Shown: one piece after another, positions 24,509 through 35,448 of the stretch
Layout: every line of letters starts with the position of its first letter
Numbering within the stretch: the stretch's first letter is position 1
Source: Lasiodiplodia sp. COLG20
Lineage: Eukaryota > Ascomycota > Dothideomycetes > Botryosphaeriales > Botryosphaeriaceae
DNA: 64,000 nt
Assembly: GCA_009801085.1 (NCBI GenBank)
Contig: VNWV01000034.1
Coordinates: 1-64,000 of the forward strand
Direction: 5' to 3'
Notes under the pieces: generated by a model
What the model was told of the DNA's origin: nothing
Database searches by the model: none
Seen by the model: the letters and a program-made list of their open reading frames with translations, nothing else
Translations under genes and position numbers: made by a program

Positions 24509-24529
24509 TAGTACTCTATCTAGGATTTC
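24429..24529. other. RIP-like patch at a convergent gene boundary
   Basis: About 100 bases without any CpA or TpG, TpA-rich, in otherwise GC-rich coding DNA. It forms the 3' end of the regulator's frame and reaches almost to the stop of the convergent transporter gene. Confidence 0.6.
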
Positions 24530-24536
24530 GAAATCA

Positions 24537-26144
24537 TCAAGGCCAATGACTTCCATCAGCCGCCCTTAGCAACTCTGCCCTCTCATCCGCGGTCAAATCA
24601 CTTTTGGCCTTGGGTACATTTCCCCAGAGCGTTACCAGTGCCACACTAACAGCTGATGCACCGGCGCCAAACCAGAAAGTGTACTTGTAACTGCTCGCTA
24701 GTCCATGTTTACCTGCGGTGGCGACCTGAATTATATCAGTGATACCAAGTGTCAACGCGACTCCAAGCTGCAACACAGAGTTATGCAACCCTCCCGCTAA
24801 ACCCTGTTGCGCCCGTGGGAGTTTCGTTGTAATAAAGACTGTCATCAAAATTGTTGGGAGGTCGATACCGATTGTGCTGCAGATTGTAGCAGGAAATATC
24901 CACGCCCAGTAATTCCAACCTTCGAGCGGGACTTCAGCGAGAAGAAGTTGTGATGCCAAAGCGCCCAGTGTGCCGATCATCATCAAGATCCGGCCAGGAA
25001 CAAGGTGCAAAATGAAACCCTCTATGACACTGAGAATTATCCCCGCTAAACCAAGTGGTATGTACCAGACGGCTATCTGCAAAGGCGAAATGGACCATAT
25101 ATTCTGGAAGAAGAGCGTTCCGTATACGGAGAATATTCCCCAGCAGCCGTAGAGAATAAGTACCGAAAGAAGCAGCGGGGTCATGGAAGGAATCATCATG
25201 ATCGAAGCTGGTAGAAGAGGTTGAAATGCAACCTTTACTTCAATGTAGGTGGCAAAGAGAAGCGACCCTATGCCTAGAGCGAAGCAGACGGGAACGTAAG
25301 GCGTCCGCCACCCCTGCGAAGCATGTGCTGATTGAGTGATGGAAAATACGGTGAGAACGAGTCCGGATGCAATGGAAGCCGCGCCAAGGTAGTCCATTTT
25401 AACTCCGGTTGTACGACTTTGTCGTATGGGAGCGTGAGGGATGGAAAAAATGGAGGTTAGGAGCGAGGTCGTTGTCAGGATTGCACCAATCCAGAAATAG
25501 AAACCCCAGTGCAAGAATTGGCCAACGACGCCTGCAAGAAGAATTCCTCCGAAGAATCCGAGAACGCCTGATGTGCCATAGATCGCGAATACGAGATTCT
25601 TGCGTGGACCTGGACGATATTGCGAGCCCATGAGCATGATGCCTGTTGGGAGTGCAGCAGCAGAACCAAGGCCCTGAAGGGCCCGACAAACATCGAGCAT
25701 GATGGGATTGATGCTGAATCCTGCAACAATGCTCCACAGTAGGAGCCAAGTGAAGCCCCCAATGTAGACAGGAAAACCAGCCCACATGTCACCCACACGG
25801 CCAAAGATGAGCAGTGTGCTGGCAATCGCGAGCGAGAAGGCACTGGCAGGCCACACAGCTGCCGCCTGTGGGATGTCCAGCTGTTCGATCAATGTCGGGA
25901 GGATGAGCGTGAAGCCCGAGACAAAGTATTCCGCCATGAACTGAGACATGATGATGCTGTAGACGAAAGCTGCTTCATGCCAGGTACTCGAGAACGCATG
26001 CGGTCGCTCACTGCCGAGCCTCCTAATGCGCGCTTCTAGTAGTTCTTCCATCGGAGGTTGACATGTTCCAGGCTGATTTGTGATGGAGCAAGCAAGCGAG
26101 GCATTGTTGTCGCCTCCAAGACTGTTGGAGTTGTCGCTCGCCAT
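24537..26144 (-). CDS. MFS transporter, DHA2 (14-TM) type
   Basis: Single exon of 535 residues. I start at the ATG at 26144 (MASDNSNSLGG); the frame extends to 26186 only through non-ATG codons. After a hydrophilic head of about 65 residues come roughly fourteen hydrophobic segments. The stretch FGRVGDMWAG between TM2 and TM3 matches the family's loop motif (G-R-x-x-D), and RALQGLGSAAALPTGIMLMG is the TM4-5 region with its antiporter-type glycines. Relatives are fungal multidrug or aminotriazole-resistance pumps in the plasma membrane. The gene is divergent from the Zn2Cys6 gene at 27128 with 983 bp between starts, and its 3' end nearly touches the 22264 regulator. Confidence 0.93.
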   Translation of the reverse strand: MASDNSNSLGGDNNASLACSITNQPGTCQPPMEELLEARIRRLGSERPHAFSSTWHEAAFVYSIIMSQFMAEYFVSGFTLILPTLIEQLDIPQAAAVWPASAFSLAIASTLLIFGRVGDMWAGFPVYIGGFTWLLLWSIVAGFSINPIMLDVCRALQGLGSAAALPTGIMLMGSQYRPGPRKNLVFAIYGTSGVLGFFGGILLAGVVGQFLHWGFYFWIGAILTTTSLLTSIFSIPHAPIRQSRTTGVKMDYLGAASIASGLVLTVFSITQSAHASQGWRTPYVPVCFALGIGSLLFATYIEVKVAFQPLLPASIMMIPSMTPLLLSVLILYGCWGIFSVYGTLFFQNIWSISPLQIAVWYIPLGLAGIILSVIEGFILHLVPGRILMMIGTLGALASQLLLAEVPLEGWNYWAWIFPATICSTIGIDLPTILMTVFITTKLPRAQQGLAGGLHNSVLQLGVALTLGITDIIQVATAGKHGLASSYKYTFWFGAGASAVSVALVTLWGNVPKAKSDLTADERAELLRAADGSHWP

Positions 26145-27127
26145 GATCGAGGGAGGATCGAGTAATCCAGCTGGACGCTTTTTCAATGGTATGTTCGCCG
26201 TGCTTAGTGTACAACTTTGAGAAGGGATGGACGGCGCTGGAGTGCGGTGTTTCGGCGTTGTAGAGTGGGTATGAAATTATGTGCGCGTCGAAATAACAAC
26301 GTGAAGAACAGATAGCGAAGGCTGCTTTATGGCAAACCGTACAAGACAAGATAAAAAGCGACAGAGAAGATGCGAGCATGAAGCCGAGGGTGAAGAACTC
26401 GACATACCGCTTACAAATGCTTGCTTCAAAACCGCAACTGGTGCTCAATGCAACACAGCTTGGACCCGACATCTTGGCTGCCTCTTTGGCTTAGTGTGTC
26501 CAAATGCTCCACTGGCGTGGCTATCGATGCCGGAAAATGGTGAAAATCGAAATTGAGGTATTATATGATTGATCACTGCTTAGAAATCGTGAGACGTGCT
26601 AACCGTAGCCAGAGTTGCGACAAACGACTCGACTCTGCCTCGGGAGTGTTAAGAACATTGGGATTATGCTGTCAGCGAAATTCGTGGCACCCAACACCGA
26701 TAAGCCTTGAGAGGAGATTACTAGCACCTGAGCGACCATGGGCGGCGGCCTCTCACTGTCGTCGAGACTGCTCCGAGTCCCTGGCCGGATCGACATCGTA
26801 CTGATGCTAATACATAAATACAGGTTGGTAACCTGGACTGCAACACGTGCGATAATGGAAGCAATGTTGGTTGGTGGCGTTGGTGAACCTAAATCGAGAT
26901 AGTAGGCAGTCTAGTGTCTTGGCTGCCTTTCTCGGTCTAGCGCTTTCTAAACCTTTCTGTGGGGATCGAAACTCGTCACCGCTGGAGCTGACGTCCGTAC
27001 ACAACGCGCATTCCGCTCGGTCCTTCCGAGACGCCATCGGCTCAACGTCTTCCTCTCCATGCAACTCATCAATGCTATTGGTATTGATTTTGATTCACGT
27101 ATATTTTAGACGCTTCTGTTTCTTGTC
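26145..27127. promoter_or_regulatory. Shared intergenic region of DHA2 transporter and regulator
   Basis: Contains the promoters of two divergently transcribed genes, so coordinated control is plausible. I did not find a clear repeated CGG palindrome in it. No additional gene is seen. Confidence 0.45.
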
Positions 27128-28856
27128 ATGGCCATACCCGGGACTCAAAACAAAGCATGCCACAACTGCAGACGCAAACGCCTCAAGTGCGACCGGAACG
27201 TGCCGAGTTGTCTCAAATGTGTCCAGCGAGGACACGAATGCTTAGGCTATCAGAACCTATTCCGCTGGGGCCAAGGTTTGGCAAGCCGTGGAAAATTAAG
27301 AGGTGCCACATTTGAGAGCTTGGCGGGGATCCAGGAGCGACCAAGCATCCAGGAGCCACGATTTCCACGGTTAGTTCTGCTTAACCATCACCCACTGTTA
27401 GACGAACTAATGCTCACCCGGGTAGAGTCGTCGCTGATCCACTTCAACAAGATTTGTGCGACGCCTCAAGGAGATACATATCTTACTGTAAGTCTCTATT
27501 ATCCTCCATCGCTGTTTCGTACGCCATAAGTTGAATTCTTATGTTTGTATTTCACTAGTCGCTAGCAATGTGTGTCCGGACCTCGTTCTATACGATGCAC
27601 CGTATAGTAACCCCTTTCGAGCGCTCATCCCGTTGGCCCAATGCTATCCTTGTTTGTTACAAATCATCATTGCTACTTCAGCACTACACATGTCAAACGC
27701 ATCCGAAGGACACTTAGCGACACCCTCCCTTAATTTCACTTGCGGAAGACCATGGTCTCCGCTACGATCCAACGGTCTTGCATTCTCGCGGAAGACGCAC
27801 GGCGATTCTGCTCTCACAGCAAAGCAGCGAGCACTCGGGCTGCTGAACCTTGCCATTGGCAAAATGGGACCGGAGGACTTGGATGGCATATTGGCGACTG
27901 TCCTGCTCTTTGTGCAGTTTGAGATTATGGACTCAGGACAGAATCAGTGGAAACATCATATCCGTGGTGCGAGATCTCTCATCGAGATGGTCTACAGATC
28001 AGAAAGCAATGCTGCAGAGCCCATGTCTGCATTGAGGCGTTGTTTGATCTCGAATTGCTTAGTGTATGGCAAGCTCCAAAAGACTCCGTATGCTGCAACT
28101 AACTCATGTCTGCCTAGATATGACATTTTTGGAACAACATTCACCTCGTCTGAAGGTCTAGTGCCAAGCGATACGATTCCGAACGGCGCACTATCCTTGT
28201 TGCAGGATGCTGAGGGAAATCATTGCTCGTCGTTTCCGATGCCTCTTTTGTATCTCATACAGAATGCAGTCCGACTATCGAAGAGCTACGATTCTTTCAA
28301 GGACCCCGCAGCTTCCATCGCCAGAGAAGAGCAAGCGTATCTGCTACTCGAGTCCGCAAGATCATTCGATCCGCATACATGGGCAGCCAAGGTTCAAACA
28401 CATTCTCCCCACCCCGACTTTGCGGTGCGCACTTACGTCGCTTCTGCGCACCAGGCTGCAACTTGTATCTACCTAATTCGTATCTTGCTGACAAAGCCAC
28501 CTACTTCGCAAATAGTCCAAGATCTAGAAAGTTTGGCAGTCAAGATCCAGATCCAGCTCTCGAATATATCACCGAACGATCCAATCATCGCCGCGACTGC
28601 GTGGCCATCCTTCATCGCTGGAGCTGAAGCGAATGACGGCGCGATGGAGGGCTGGGCACAGAATCAATTTCAGAACATCTGGGCAGTTCAGCCTTGGGGC
28701 TTGGTCAAAGGAGCTCTAGCCGTGTTAGGAATGATATGGGCAAGACGAAGGCGGTATAAGCATTGCAAGAATACCCACATGTCAGTCGATACGGAAGGGG
28801 ACGAAAACTGGATCACTTATATGAAGAGAACGGGAGTTGATTGGCTTATATTGTAA
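27128..28856 (+). CDS. Zn2Cys6 transcription factor with Fungal_trans_2-type domain
   Basis: The zinc cluster opens the protein: Cys11, 14, 21, 28, 31 and 38. The rest resembles the second class of fungal regulator domains, with NPFRALIPLA followed by a leucine/alanine helix (IIATSALHMSN), LLFVQFEIMDSGQNQWKHHIRGAR, and a conserved-looking C-terminal helix pair. Splicing is ambiguous. The strong donor GTAAGT at 27488 with the CACTAG acceptor at 27558 gives a frameshift (71 nt). A weaker donor GTGCGA at 27456 with the same acceptor (103 nt) restores frame and yields a 541-residue protein joining HFNKI to ASNVCPDLVLYD. I favour the latter. The partner transporter is divergent upstream. Confidence 0.85.
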
Positions 28857-29261
28857 CAAATACGAATACTGCACCATCGACCACATCTTTGCAGTCTGTC
28901 AAGCGACGCATGATGAGTACATCACCGATGGACCCTCCCATCCCAACGCTACAACCAATCTCTATCCCTTCCGCTAAATTGACAAAGCATCCGGCAAAAT
29001 GTGGACGAGCGCCTGCTGAAGATCGATCTGAAGCGTGGAGTAGTGAGAGAAAAGAGTGGATTCCTTAATACTATGCTAACATACAGGGTAGGGTCGAATA
29101 TATAGACAACAGTGAAGCTTAAATCACGTGACCTGATGCTTTAACAGTATAAGGGCTCGCTCTACACATCACAAGGCCATGCTACGCCCCATACTACCTT
29201 CTATGCCATTCGCATCTCCACCTCGAGGCATTAACGCTAAGGAAATCGAGGGCAGAGATCA
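28857..29261. other. Intergenic, no gene
   Basis: 3' flank of the regulator; no feature is seen. Confidence 0.5.
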
Positions 29262-29722
29262 AGATGGAGGTGGAGGTTGCACAGCGACGCAACCCTGTCC
29301 TTAATGATGGTTTATTGCCCGAAACTCCATGACCCCGGCACCGGACCACTTCAACCCAAGGCTTGCGGAGGTGTAGTGAGGGTTACATATGCTGCCGCCC
29401 AGCGCGGATTGGATATGGATCCGAGGAAAGGTTCAAGGGCCATGCCATCCTTGGAGATGACGGCTGCAAGGGTGGCGTCGACCAGGCGTGTCCGGGGAAC
29501 AGACTTCTTGACACAGCCTTCAATCATTTGGGCGGAGAAGGGCTTGAGAGCGCCTGGGACAGTTACGCTGAGGAGGGCATTATCCCGTCGCTCCAGGACC
29601 TCCAGAACGACCATGTCGACTTTTACCTCATACATTGGCTCTCTTCCCACTTAGCAACCTCAAGTCTAGCAACATCACTCCAGGTAAATCGGTTGGGAAA
29701 GCCAACTCGATCTCTGCTGTAA
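29262..29722 (+). pseudogene. Relic of an aldo-keto reductase
   Basis: The clearest part is a frame around 29530-29640 reading EEGIIPSLQDLQNDHVDFYLIHW, which matches the aldo-keto reductase signature ending in D-Y-x-D-L-Y-L-I-H-W. Upstream pieces of the barrel (LNDG..P, then GTGP near 29330, and VTYAAAQRGLDMD-like sequence where G-(F/Y)-R-x-x-D-T-A should be) occur in different frames. The gene is broken by at least two frameshifts and lacks the C-terminal half. No function is likely. Confidence 0.55.
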
Positions 29723-30661
29723 TGGTCGTCTTTACCGTTCTTACTTTCAATTGACTGCTTCCGCTGTTTCAAGCTTGTCTCGCGCAACCGCAGTTCAGCT
29801 GCAGAGAGCAGCTAGTACTGCGGCGGATTAGATGCAATGAGTAAAACAGTTAGAGCTTGCACTTGTCATTGTCTCTCTTGTAGCGGTGAGCCTCTCCCTC
29901 GGCCGTTGACTGTTCGACGATGAGATCTTGGGCGACGAGAAGCCCGTCGGGTACCGCCGCAGCAAACGCCCTAACTCGATCAAGCTCGGCTGAGATGTTC
30001 GACCTTGGGCCTGCTTGGCGACGAAGTACATCAAGCACGTACTGCGTCTCCGCCCAAACAGTACATTTTCCCAGTCCTCTGTCGACTCTTTGGTACTGTT
30101 GCTGGCGGCGCCAGCAGACACACCACCACCACCGTTTGGCGCAGTGAAACTGTTATAAGGGTATGTTTGGTCGGCGAATCGGGTGACGTGCCGGGTTCTT
30201 GCAGTTTGCGCTGCGCGGCGAGGGCCTCATTAGCGAGGGAATACTTAAGCTTTAGGGGCGTAGCGAATGGGGAAGCCGGCTATAATTGAGTACCACAACT
30301 TGCTGTGGGGAAGATGGAACTGGTTGTTTAAGTCAACGTCGCCCTTTATACTGGCGTTGAATACCATACGCGGATCATCAAGTTCGTCTGCCGCAGCTTT
30401 GGCATATGAAGAACTGAACTGCAGTTTGTTCATTCAACGACGGGACGGGTGTGTCACTATACGGCTCAATTAAATGGTGTTTGGTCAGGGCCAGCAGTTT
30501 GCTAAGGTTACGCTGCAAAAAGGCATGAAGATGCAGCTCCTTCCAGAAGCCCAACTGCCTCCACCCCCAAGGCGCATCGCAGTACCATTCTCCAACTGAT
30601 ACAGTCGCGGTCCTCTCTCTTCCCTAATCCATGGCCGCGTTACCACACCTCCTTCGTTAGC
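29723..30661. other. Interval without supported gene
   Basis: On the minus strand at 29828-30121 two overlapping frames have protein-like composition, but no domain is recognised. The remaining sequence is unexplained. Confidence 0.4.
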
Positions 30662-31257
30662 ATGCCGTCTAAACTACGACCCCTCGCCCACTCGAAACCA
30701 CGGCTCGGCTTCCGCTATGAAGACTTCGACTCAGACGACGACGAAGACGACGACGAAGACCAAATCTTCCATTCTGACAACGACCGCTCCGATATCTACT
30801 CCAGTGCCCATGCGTTTGAGCAGTGTCTGCGAAACGCGATGCGCCTGAGTATTCTATATTCACGCAGATGTATCCCTTAACTTGTTTGATGACAACATCC
30901 GGAGTCCCATGCACCTGGAGTCGAAATACGGGTTCACTGGTGATGTCGAAACTCGTCGTCAGTACAAGGCCTTACAAGACGTAAGCGTTTCGATATCACA
31001 GAGATGCTGCTTGAGGCTGGAGCAGGCTCGTTCAGTATGAACTCAGGTGGTCATTGCGCTCTACAGGAAGCCATTTCACTAGGGTCGCCGATCACAATCT
31101 AACAGCCTCTGAACATCTCGCACGAAGTTCCGGCTGGAGGCGCCTGCGCGAAGCCACGCGAAGATGGCTGGAGCACGCCCCTGCGTCTGGCGGTGGTGGG
31201 CAACGTCAGGACGATGGAGAATTTCCCGGACGAACACTCGGCTGTCAAATCGTACTA
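30662..31257 (+). pseudogene. Relic of an ankyrin-repeat protein
   Basis: An ATG at 30662 opens a frame with an acidic stretch (DSDDDEDDDED). After a frameshift near 30880 the sequence reads NLFDDNIRSPMHLESKYGF, then, after another shift near 30980, FDITEMLLEAGAG..NSGGHCALQEAISLGS, both resembling ankyrin repeats. A TAA at 31098 follows, and the same frame continues with DGWSTPLRLAVVGN, a third repeat-like piece. The TAA could derive from CAA by the C-to-T change that RIP makes. Multiple lesions argue for a dead gene. Confidence 0.55.
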
Positions 31258-31374
31258 AATAGAGTAAGAGAATAATTGAATTTGTTATAAAGAGCGTGAT
31301 GGTAGTGCTAGCAGTAGTAGTGCGGAATAGACGGACCCGGGGTTGCCAATGTCGTTGAGGTAGATTTACGTTCC

Positions 31375-31856
31375 TCAACAGCTACAGGCACAGCTGCCGC
31401 AGTTGTTGCCGCAAGCGCAGTTCTGGCCGCAAGCATAGTTCCTGCCGCAGTCATTGTCACTGGAACACGTCTTCCACGGCCAAAGCCGGAGTTAGTAGCA
31501 GTCCAACACCATTCGCCTCTCCCAAAGCAGAGCTTCCAGCAATATCCATCCGTGCAGCCCCAAGAAGTATCCCATGGGTTGGTTTTACAGCTCCTGGCGT
31601 CGAGCTTATGAGCATCAGCCGAAGTGACGTTAGTGTCGTCCAGAGGCGCCAACGATGTCCCTTCCATAGGGCGGTTGTTGCCGAGTGGATGATCGGCACA
31701 CTTGCGGACGTTGGCGGGATCAACGCCTGCGGGGAGGTTGTTGAGTGACATGACGCCGAGACTGCCACATTCATCCGCCGTGTCTGAGGCGACGTCTGCA
31801 GAGAAGACCAGAGTGAAGGCAGCGGCAGCGAAGAAGAATCCGACGTTAAACTTCAT
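31375..31856 (-). CDS. Small secreted Cys-rich protein, C-terminus in a shifted frame
   Basis: The frame from ATG 31856 begins with a signal peptide (MKFNVGFFFAAAAFTLVFSA) and later has a cysteine/tryptophan-rich block with SCKTNPWDTSWGC, GYCWKLC and GEWCWTATNSG. That frame then runs on without cysteines to 31308. In the neighbouring frame, from about 31470 down, lies a strikingly cysteine-rich end, TCSSDNDCGRNYACGQNC and further C-x-C units, with TGA directly after the last cysteine at 31377-31375. The natural protein very probably ends there. The switch needs either a very short intron (a CTAAC branch-like element and an AG sit at the right place, but the best donor gives only about 39 nt) or a one-base indel in this strain. 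About 155-160 residues are expected. Function unknown; secreted. Confidence 0.6.
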
Positions 31857-34800
31857 CTTAGAACCTGGAAAGAATTAGTTCCACTAGTAAAGACGCAGGT
31901 AGGAAATGTTAACCTTAACCAGGTAAAAGATTTGGCGGTTAACGTAGTATTAGATCAATGCTGTTGGGAATGTATCTCGAGATATTACTCTGGAGCCAGA
32001 TAGAGAAGTCGAGTCGACGTACGGTTAGCTCTTATACTTCTAAAGTATACTATTAGCGGCATTAGTTAATACGTACTAAGACAGTATTTGCTACTTACTT
32101 TTTACGCCATAAGTTTCTCCGTAGGTGGCCTTGCAATCTATTATCTCTTGTGTAGATAAGCACTAGCTGAAGGCAGTTAATATTCGGCTAAAACAGCCAT
32201 GTCTTACCACAGCTTTCACCTACCTACAAAAGGAATTCGCGTTGTAATTAAAGGTACTACATGAGAATGAACGGCTAACAGAATCTAGCCTCAGCTGAAA
32301 TATCAAAGACAGGGATCCTGCATGTCACAACGTCATTCCTAATTAGCATTGCGATGCGACTTTTTCAGGTCGGGAAACTAAGGAAACAGCCCGAATAAAC
32401 GTGGGCAAATCCAACTGTTCGATGCCAAGTCACCTTCGCGATCCGTTGGACCAGCCCGCTCAAAGTCCTAAGTGAATCGAGCGAGTTACTTCCCCTACGA
32501 AATGCCCTCAATAAGCCTGGCACACTGATGCAAAGGCGACAATAAAGCACATCTAGCTCACTCAACGGACAGGCTGTATCGACTTTTCATGTTCTTTTAT
32601 GTCGTCCAATAGAACTCGAGCCTGGAGTGTGAATTGGTGATTAAAATCAATCGCAGGGGTTTTTCCATACCCACTTACATTCCTCCAGCGTGTGACAAAA
32701 TAAGGACCGAGCGCAGCCACTTCCAGTCTCCTGGCGACGCTTTCCATTCATAGAGTAGGAGACGAAGGCATTCCACCCCCGCCTCCACCTCTACACCAGG
32801 CCCTCTACGGTGCGGCATCGCTCCTCGCCAGACTGGACGATGCAGTGGGACTACTGAAAGTCCACGATTAGTATCGTCCGGAATGCGTAGTAGCGCGGAG
32901 AGCCGGGCTTGGTACAGCTGCTTGCTCCGTGTGGCTGGCTGAGGTGGAAGAGTGCCATCAGTAACAAATTCCAAGCCAACAAAACATCGTCTGCGCCTCT
33001 TCATGGCGTCGTTTCCGATCGTGGCGGTCTCACCTAGGTAATCTCTAGGCCTTTGGTCAGTAAGCCCACATTGGGCGCCTGGAAGGCCTAATTCAACTTT
33101 GATCAACTGCTACATCGCCGTCCGTATTACATACCGCCAGCCACTGCTTTTCCCGTGTATTACTGGAGCAAAGCTCCCTACCGTGGAACATCCAAAGTAA
33201 GGGCTCCGTAGCGGCCAGCAATTTCCACTTTCCCGGCAGTTCTACTCCCCGTCGATTGGCGCAAACAATAAACGTACCTGTCTCAGTTACTATCCTCTTA
33301 AAGAAAGCGATGGCAGTGGCGCTCAATTCCACCAGCACCGTTAGCTTTAGCAATTAAGACGGTCGTAAAGCGAGAAGGTGAAAGGATTAAGGGAACGTCG
33401 AGCTCACTCTTATAAGCTGCCCAGTCTGAACTGTTGGAATGCTAGCAAAGCTCGCCGTACTTTGTTTTGTCACTTTTGATTAGTGCAAGGTTGCTACAGT
33501 GCGAAGTTCTCCTGGTGTTATTACTAGAATAATCGATCGGGTTCTGGTAGATTGAGTCGTAGCTCATGTTGGCTAGATGTAGCGGTGTTGAAACGGGGTC
33601 GACTCCGGTCGTTTGCTGAGTGGAGAAAATGTTGATAGTCACAGAGGTGGAAGAATTTGAACGCTGTGTGAGGGGAACGATGTCCCGAAAAAAGGGGTAG
33701 GTTTACAGAAGTGCGGAATCTTGGCTTCGTCTTTTGCCGCGCCGGATGTGCTGGCGTCCGTTACACAGTATCATCCGGCCAGAAGCTAACGCTTCGTTGT
33801 CTAATCGAAGTCTCCGGTTGAAAGGATAACGCAATTAAGAATCACCTAATGTATGGCTGAAAAACTGACTAATGAATAGGTAGTGTTGCGTCGTCATATG
33901 TAGTTTCGCCACACATTACATGTGAGGAAAGCAACGACTTTTCGGAGTCAAGGTGTACCTAGCGACGGCTAGCGTCTTATTGCCTTTCCTGGACTTGGCC
34001 TAGCTCTCGGAGGTATCACGCCTACTGACCCGCCCGCTCCATGATAGTTTTGAATATACCTCGGTGTGATTTCCTGGGAACAAGTAGAATATAAGACTCG
34101 GTCGGCCTTAGATGGGCAGTGGAAGAATGAAGGAAGTTGGGTTGGCGGCGGCAGAGAAGAGGAGAGTTATGAAGAGGCGGGCTTCTGGTGTCAGGAAGTT
34201 TCTGCACTTCTGATCATTGTGGTTCTAGTTTGGTCAACGGCGCTAACAGCGATGTGTCGCGATTGGTTGGAACGGAAATGCCCTACGAAACCGCGGAGTT
34301 GTGAGCATCGAAGAAGAGAGAAAGAGTAGCATAGGCTGGCTGCAGTTCTTAAGGCGATGCGAATGATGCAGGGGAAAGAATAGTAGAGCATTTATCTCGT
34401 TCTTTCCTTGTTCCATTGCGAAAGTTGCTTTTACTTCGCTTTGGATTGCGCTCTGCGCTGTGCTTGAAGCCTCTGAAAGCCACGTCCTCGAAGTCGGCCA
34501 TAGCAGCGGCCAGGATCCCAGCCAGGCAAGTCGCGCATTCACTCTCTCACCACCATACCTGTCCAGGGCTGCCTCCGACAATCCCTCACTACGTCGTTCC
34601 TGCGCAGCGCTCAAGCCAAGATGATGATATGGAGAGACGCGCGCGGCGTGTTAGCTAACGCGTCGCGAATGCGCATTGATGCGGAGCTGCATGTGTTGCG
34701 GCTGGAGTAAATGATGACGGCGCTGATTTGGGCGGAGTGGGCGGTTTTCGAGGAGGTGAAGAATCCGGGCAAGGCTGATCTTCCCAACCCGAATTAGCCC

Positions 34801-34988
34801 ACAAGCTTGGCATCCGTGATAACTCAGAGCGTAACGATACAACCCTAGACCAAGGTAGAGAATCTACTAAACAATCCATTTCGCATCTCGTTAATCTCAA
34901 GCTACTCTATCCGCCATACTCTATCCATCGTGCACGAGTCCCTCCCCAACTCCACTTCCCTTCCCCCAATCCAATCCAAGCATTGATA
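31857..34988. other. Three-kilobase interval without a supported gene
   Basis: Open frames at 32675-33106 and 33093-33353 (minus) have no start context, splice signals or motif that I recognise. 31900-32300 is somewhat AT-rich. 34022-34900 contains only short frames. I see no RNA gene. Confidence 0.45.
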
Positions 34989-35373
34989 CTATTCGTTCCA
35001 TCCTTCATACTCGCAGAAGCTGTTGGAGTAGTCCCCAGTTTCGCGATGGTTCGCCATGACGCAAGATCCGCAGTACTGAACGTAGTTGATATAGCCGCCA
35101 TCGTGACAGTAGAACAGAGACTGATCGACGTGTTTATCATCGGTAGACTGGCCAGCGGCCTGCAGCTTTATGACGGCCTCGTCGTGGTACCAGTTACCTA
35201 CATAGCATTTAATATAAGCAATAGCCGGGTTAACCTTTTCGAGATGGGAGCTTACCGTAAAAATGGACAAGTCCACCACCGCAGTAATAGACACCATCTA
35301 TGCATGAACTTGCGGCTGCTATGCCACCAAAGGCAGAGAAGATGCCAAGGAAGAGAGGGATTGGTTTAACCAT
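34989..35373 (-). CDS. Small secreted cysteine-containing protein
   Basis: Two exons on the minus strand, 35373-35256 and 35197-34989, give 108 residues. The 58-nt intron is GTAAGC..ATGTAG. A signal peptide covers about the first 22 residues (MVKPIPLFLGIFSAFGGIAA). The mature protein has six cysteines: two close to the N-terminus (SC, YYC), and four in the second exon (FYC, QYC, SC, FC), and is rich in Tyr, Asp and His. No known domain is recognised. A TATA box lies about 70 bp upstream of the ATG. Secretion is well supported; an effector-like role is only an inference. Confidence 0.78.
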
Positions 35374-35441
35374 GGTTGGTGGTTCGGATTGAAGTTGTGA
35401 TCTGATTCTGGTTGATACTTGATTCTCACGTCGTAGAGCTT

Positions 35442-35448
35442 CTTTATA
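35442..35448 (-). promoter_or_regulatory. TATA box of secreted protein gene
   Basis: TATAAAG on the minus strand, 69-75 bp upstream of the ATG at 35373. Confidence 0.6.

Noticed and set aside
26145..26186. Longer start for the DHA2 transporter
   Set aside because: The extra codons begin with TTG; the first ATG of the frame is at 26144.
29828..30121. Overlapping minus-strand frames considered as a gene
   Set aside because: Two frames each look partly coding but no family is recognised and no clear lesion or splice site explains the switch.
31308..31374. Continuation of the secreted-protein frame to a stop at 31308
   Set aside because: The extension has no cysteines and low-complexity Ala/Thr content, while the adjacent frame has a dense cysteine tail ending in a stop at 31375.
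32675..33353. Two adjacent minus-strand frames that could be exons of one gene
   Set aside because: No GT..AG pair joins them sensibly and neither has a motif.
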